Shown one piece after another: positions 4,714 to 7,123 of a stretch of 7,123 nucleotides of DNA. Source of the DNA: Bifidobacteriaceae bacterium. GTDB taxonomy: Bacteria; Actinomycetota; Actinomycetes; Actinomycetales; WQXJ01. A program made the position numbers and the translations under genes. The notes beneath the pieces were generated by a model. That model did not search any database, was not told the origin of the DNA, and saw only the letters and a program-made list of their open reading frames with translations. Positions within the stretch are counted from its first letter, which is position 1, and each line of letters opens with the position of its first letter. The stretch lies in assembly GCA_031261885.1 (NCBI GenBank), contig JAISIU010000235.1, positions 1 to 7,123 of the forward strand, read 5' to 3'.

Positions 4714-7123
4714 GTGAAACTGATCGGTCGTTTTACGGTTCGCACCGTCCTTCCTGCCGCCCTTGCCCCTCTCAACCGCCTCGCCACGAACCTCCGGTGG
4801 AGCTGGACCCCGTCCACGCAGGCCCTCTTCGAGGAGATGGACCCGGACCTGTGGGCCAAGGTCCACGGCGACCCGGTGGCGCTGCTCGGCGCGCTCACGC
4901 CGGAACGTCTCGAGGAGCTGTCCCGTGACACGGCCTTCTGCGACCGCGTGCGCGTCGAGGCGGACGCGCTGGACCGCTACCTGACGGAGCCGCGCTGGTA
5001 CCAGACGGCGGGCCGGGCCCCGGCCGCCGCGGCGGCCCCGGCGCTCCAGGCCGCCCAGGCCATGCAGGGGGCCACGGCCCAGACGCCCGCGCCCGGCGCG
5101 GACGCCCAGGAGCTGCCCACGAGGATCGCCTACTTCTCGCCGGAGTTCGGCATCACGGCCGCGCTGCCGCAGTACTCGGGCGGCCTCGGCATCCTGGCCG
5201 GCGACCACCTGAAGAGCGCCTCGGACCTCGGGGTGCCGATCGTCGGCGTCGGCCTCCTGTACCGCTCCGGCTATTTCAAGCAGGCCCTGACGCGTGAGGG
5301 CTGGCAGTCGGAGACGTACCCGGTCATGGACCCGGACGACCTCCCGCTGACGCTGCTGCGCGAGACCGACGGGACGCCCGCCATCGTGCGTCTGAAGCTG
5401 CCGGAGAACCGCACGCTGGCCGCCCGCGTGTGGCGCGCCGACGTCGGCCGCGTCCCGCTGCTGCTGCTCGACTCGAACGTCCCCGAGAACGACATCCCCG
5501 AGCGCACGGTGACGGACCGGCTCTACGGCGGCGGCGAGGACCACCGCCTGCTGCAGGAGCTGCTGCTCGGCATCGGCGGTGTGCGTGCGCTGCGGCTGTG
5601 GCAGAGGATCGACGGCGGCGAGGCGCCCGAGGTGTTCCACATGAACGAGGGCCACGCCGGTTTCCTCGCGGTGGAGCGGATCAGCGAGCTGACGGCCCAG
5701 GGCCTGAGCTTCGACGAGGCGCTGGAGGCCGTGCGCGGCTCCACGGTGTTCACTACCCACACGCCGGTGCCGGCCGGCATCGACCGGTTCAAGGCCGAGC
5801 AGATCCGGCGGCAGTTCTCCGGCGACCTCCAGATCCCGGGCGTGGACGTCGAGCGCATTCTCCAGCTCGGCGCGGAGGACTACCAGGGCGGGACGCCCGG
5901 CGTCTTCAACATGGCCGTCATGGGCCTCAGGGTGGGCGGGCGCTGCAACGGCGTCTCCCAGCTGCACGGCAAGGTGTCGCGCGCCATGTTCAAGGGCCTG
6001 TGGAGCGGGTTCGACCTCCGCGAGGTGCCGATCAGCTCCGTGACGAACGGCGTCCACGTGCCGACATGGATCGACGACGAGCTGGCCCAGATCGAGGCCG
6101 AGCACCTCGGCGTGCCGATGGACTCCAGCCGCTGGCTCGACCCGCTCGTCGTCTCCGACCAGGAGCTGTGGAGCTGGAAGCGGGCGGCCCGCGCCCGGCT
6201 CGTCGAGTACGCGCGCGGCAAGGTCCGCAGCTCGTGGCTCCGGCGCGGCGCGAGCCCGGCCGAGCTCGGCTGGATCGACGAGGCGCTGTCCCCGGACGTG
6301 CTGACCATCGGTTTCGCGCGCCGCGTGCCCACGTACAAGCGGCTCACGCTCATGCTGCGCGACCCGGAGCGGCTCACCAAGCTGCTCACCGACCCGGACC
6401 ATCCGATCCAGATCCTGATCGCCGGCAAGAGCCACCCGAACGACGAGCAGGGCAAGCTGCTGATCCAGGAGCTGGTCCGGTTCGCCGACGCCCCCGAGGT
6501 GCGGAACCGGATCGTGTTCCTCCCGAACTACGACATCGCGATGGCCCAGTACCTGTTCCCGGGCTGCGATGTGTGGCTGAACAACCCGTTGCGGCCGCTG
6601 GAGGCCTGCGGCACGTCCGGCATGAAGGCGGCCGTCAACGGCGGGTTGAACTGTTCGATCCTCGACGGCTGGTGGGACGAGTGGTATGACGGCGCGAACG
6701 GTTGGGCGATCCCGACGGCCGACGGCGTCCAGGACCCGGACCGCCGCGACGACCTCGAGGCGGCCGCGCTCTACGACCTGATCGAGGGCCAGATCGCGCC
6801 GCATTTCTACACGCGGGACGACCGCGGCATCCCCGTGGCCTGGCTCGAGATGGTGCGGCACACGCTCGCCACGCTCGTCCCGAAGGTCCAGGCCACGCGC
6901 ATGGTGACGGATTACGTCACGCAGTTGTACACGCCGGCCGCCCGGATGGGCCGGCGGCTTCAGGCCCAGGGCTGCGCCGGGGCCAAGGATCTGGCCGGGT
7001 GGAAGGCGCGCGTGCGCGCCGCCTGGCCGGAGGTCCGCGTCGAGTCCGTCGCCACGGCCGGGGTCGGCGAGGTGGTCCAGGTGGGCGACGTCATGAGCTT
7101 CGACGTGGAGGTGGCGCTCGGCG
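4714..7123 (+). CDS. glgP: Alpha-glucan (glycogen) phosphorylase GlgP, DUF3417-containing type, C-terminal end cut by window edge
   Basis: GlgP uses phosphate and pyridoxal phosphate to release glucose-1-phosphate from alpha-1,4 chain ends in the cytoplasm. GTG at 4714 fits because RFTVR follows at residues 6-10, as at the start of M. tuberculosis GlgP, and a TAGGCT -10 lies 8 bases upstream. The first ~100 residues form a DUF3417-type domain (NLRWSW, DPVALLG). An Ala/Pro/Gln-rich linker (98-133) leads to the phosphorylase fold. Motifs: YSGGLGILAGDHLKSASD (154-171), HMNEGHAGF (309-317), TTHTPVPAG with H349, FARRVPTYKR (534-543), GKSHP (571-575), and EACGTSGMK (630-638), whose K638 should bind PLP. 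The frame holds 803 full codons to the window edge. With about 863 residues in M. tuberculosis GlgP and a ~25-residue longer linker here, roughly 80 residues are missing. It diverges from glgE across 90 bp. Family assignment is very secure. The preferred chain length cannot be read from the sequence. Confidence 0.97.
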   Translation, partial: MKLIGRFTVRTVLPAALAPLNRLATNLRWSWTPSTQALFEEMDPDLWAKVHGDPVALLGALTPERLEELSRDTAFCDRVRVEADALDRYLTEPRWYQTAGRAPAAAAAPALQAAQAMQGATAQTPAPGADAQELPTRIAYFSPEFGITAALPQYSGGLGILAGDHLKSASDLGVPIVGVGLLYRSGYFKQALTREGWQSETYPVMDPDDLPLTLLRETDGTPAIVRLKLPENRTLAARVWRADVGRVPLLLLDSNVPENDIPERTVTDRLYGGGEDHRLLQELLLGIGGVRALRLWQRIDGGEAPEVFHMNEGHAGFLAVERISELTAQGLSFDEALEAVRGSTVFTTHTPVPAGIDRFKAEQIRRQFSGDLQIPGVDVERILQLGAEDYQGGTPGVFNMAVMGLRVGGRCNGVSQLHGKVSRAMFKGLWSGFDLREVPISSVTNGVHVPTWIDDELAQIEAEHLGVPMDSSRWLDPLVVSDQELWSWKRAARARLVEYARGKVRSSWLRRGASPAELGWIDEALSPDVLTIGFARRVPTYKRLTLMLRDPERLTKLLTDPDHPIQILIAGKSHPNDEQGKLLIQELVRFADAPEVRNRIVFLPNYDIAMAQYLFPGCDVWLNNPLRPLEACGTSGMKAAVNGGLNCSILDGWWDEWYDGANGWAIPTADGVQDPDRRDDLEAAALYDLIEGQIAPHFYTRDDRGIPVAWLEMVRHTLATLVPKVQATRMVTDYVTQLYTPAARMGRRLQAQGCAGAKDLAGWKARVRAAWPEVRVESVATAGVGEVVQVGDVMSFDVEVALG

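Noticed and set aside
4624..6861. Stop-free minus-strand frame of about 746 codons running antisense through glgP, in phase with glgE.
   Set aside because: The plus strand encodes a fully motif-complete phosphorylase here. The antisense product is Arg/Val/Ala/Leu-rich with no recognisable domain, as expected for shadow frames of GC-rich genes, so it is not a giant fusion to GlgE.

Overview
The window is about 7.1 kb of very GC-rich DNA packed with three genes of bacterial alpha-glucan (glycogen) metabolism, two of them cut by the window edges. The minus strand carries glgE (2365-4623), which is complete, followed downstream by glgB (2240 to the left edge), which lacks only its last residues. 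The plus strand carries glgP (4714 to the right edge), divergent from glgE and missing its C-terminal end. The order glgB-glgE <-> glgP matches the Mycobacterium tuberculosis locus Rv1326c-Rv1327c-Rv1328. With the GC-rich codon use and protein sequences that read like actinobacterial homologues throughout, this points to a member of the Actinomycetota. I cannot support a lower rank.

Layout. 1-2240: 1,4-alpha-glucan branching enzyme GlgB (N1, CBM48, GH13 barrel, start of the C-domain). 2241-2364: a 124-bp gap with a possible glgB promoter, a G-rich ribosome-binding stretch and a 13-bp direct repeat. 2365-4623: maltosyltransferase GlgE, with all three expected active-site carboxylates in place. 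4624-4713: a 90-bp divergent control region. Each flanking GTG start lies 7 or 8 bases after the same TAGGCT hexamer, inside a 10-bp inverted repeat, which suggests two back-to-back promoters making leaderless mRNAs. 4714-7123: alpha-glucan phosphorylase GlgP with a DUF3417-type N-terminus and an intact pyridoxal-phosphate lysine motif.

How the genes work together. GlgE adds maltosyl units from maltose-1-phosphate to linear alpha-1,4 chains. GlgB makes the alpha-1,6 branches. GlgP removes glucose from chain ends with phosphate, giving glucose-1-phosphate. The window therefore holds the elongation, branching and breakdown steps, but none of the enzymes that make maltose-1-phosphate (TreS/Pep2 or GlgC/GlgM), which must lie elsewhere if the pathway is complete.

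I found no mobile element, RNA gene, CRISPR array or clearly new system. The less ordinary points are the symmetric leaderless-type promoter pair and the Ala/Pro-rich extensions or linkers present in all three enzymes.
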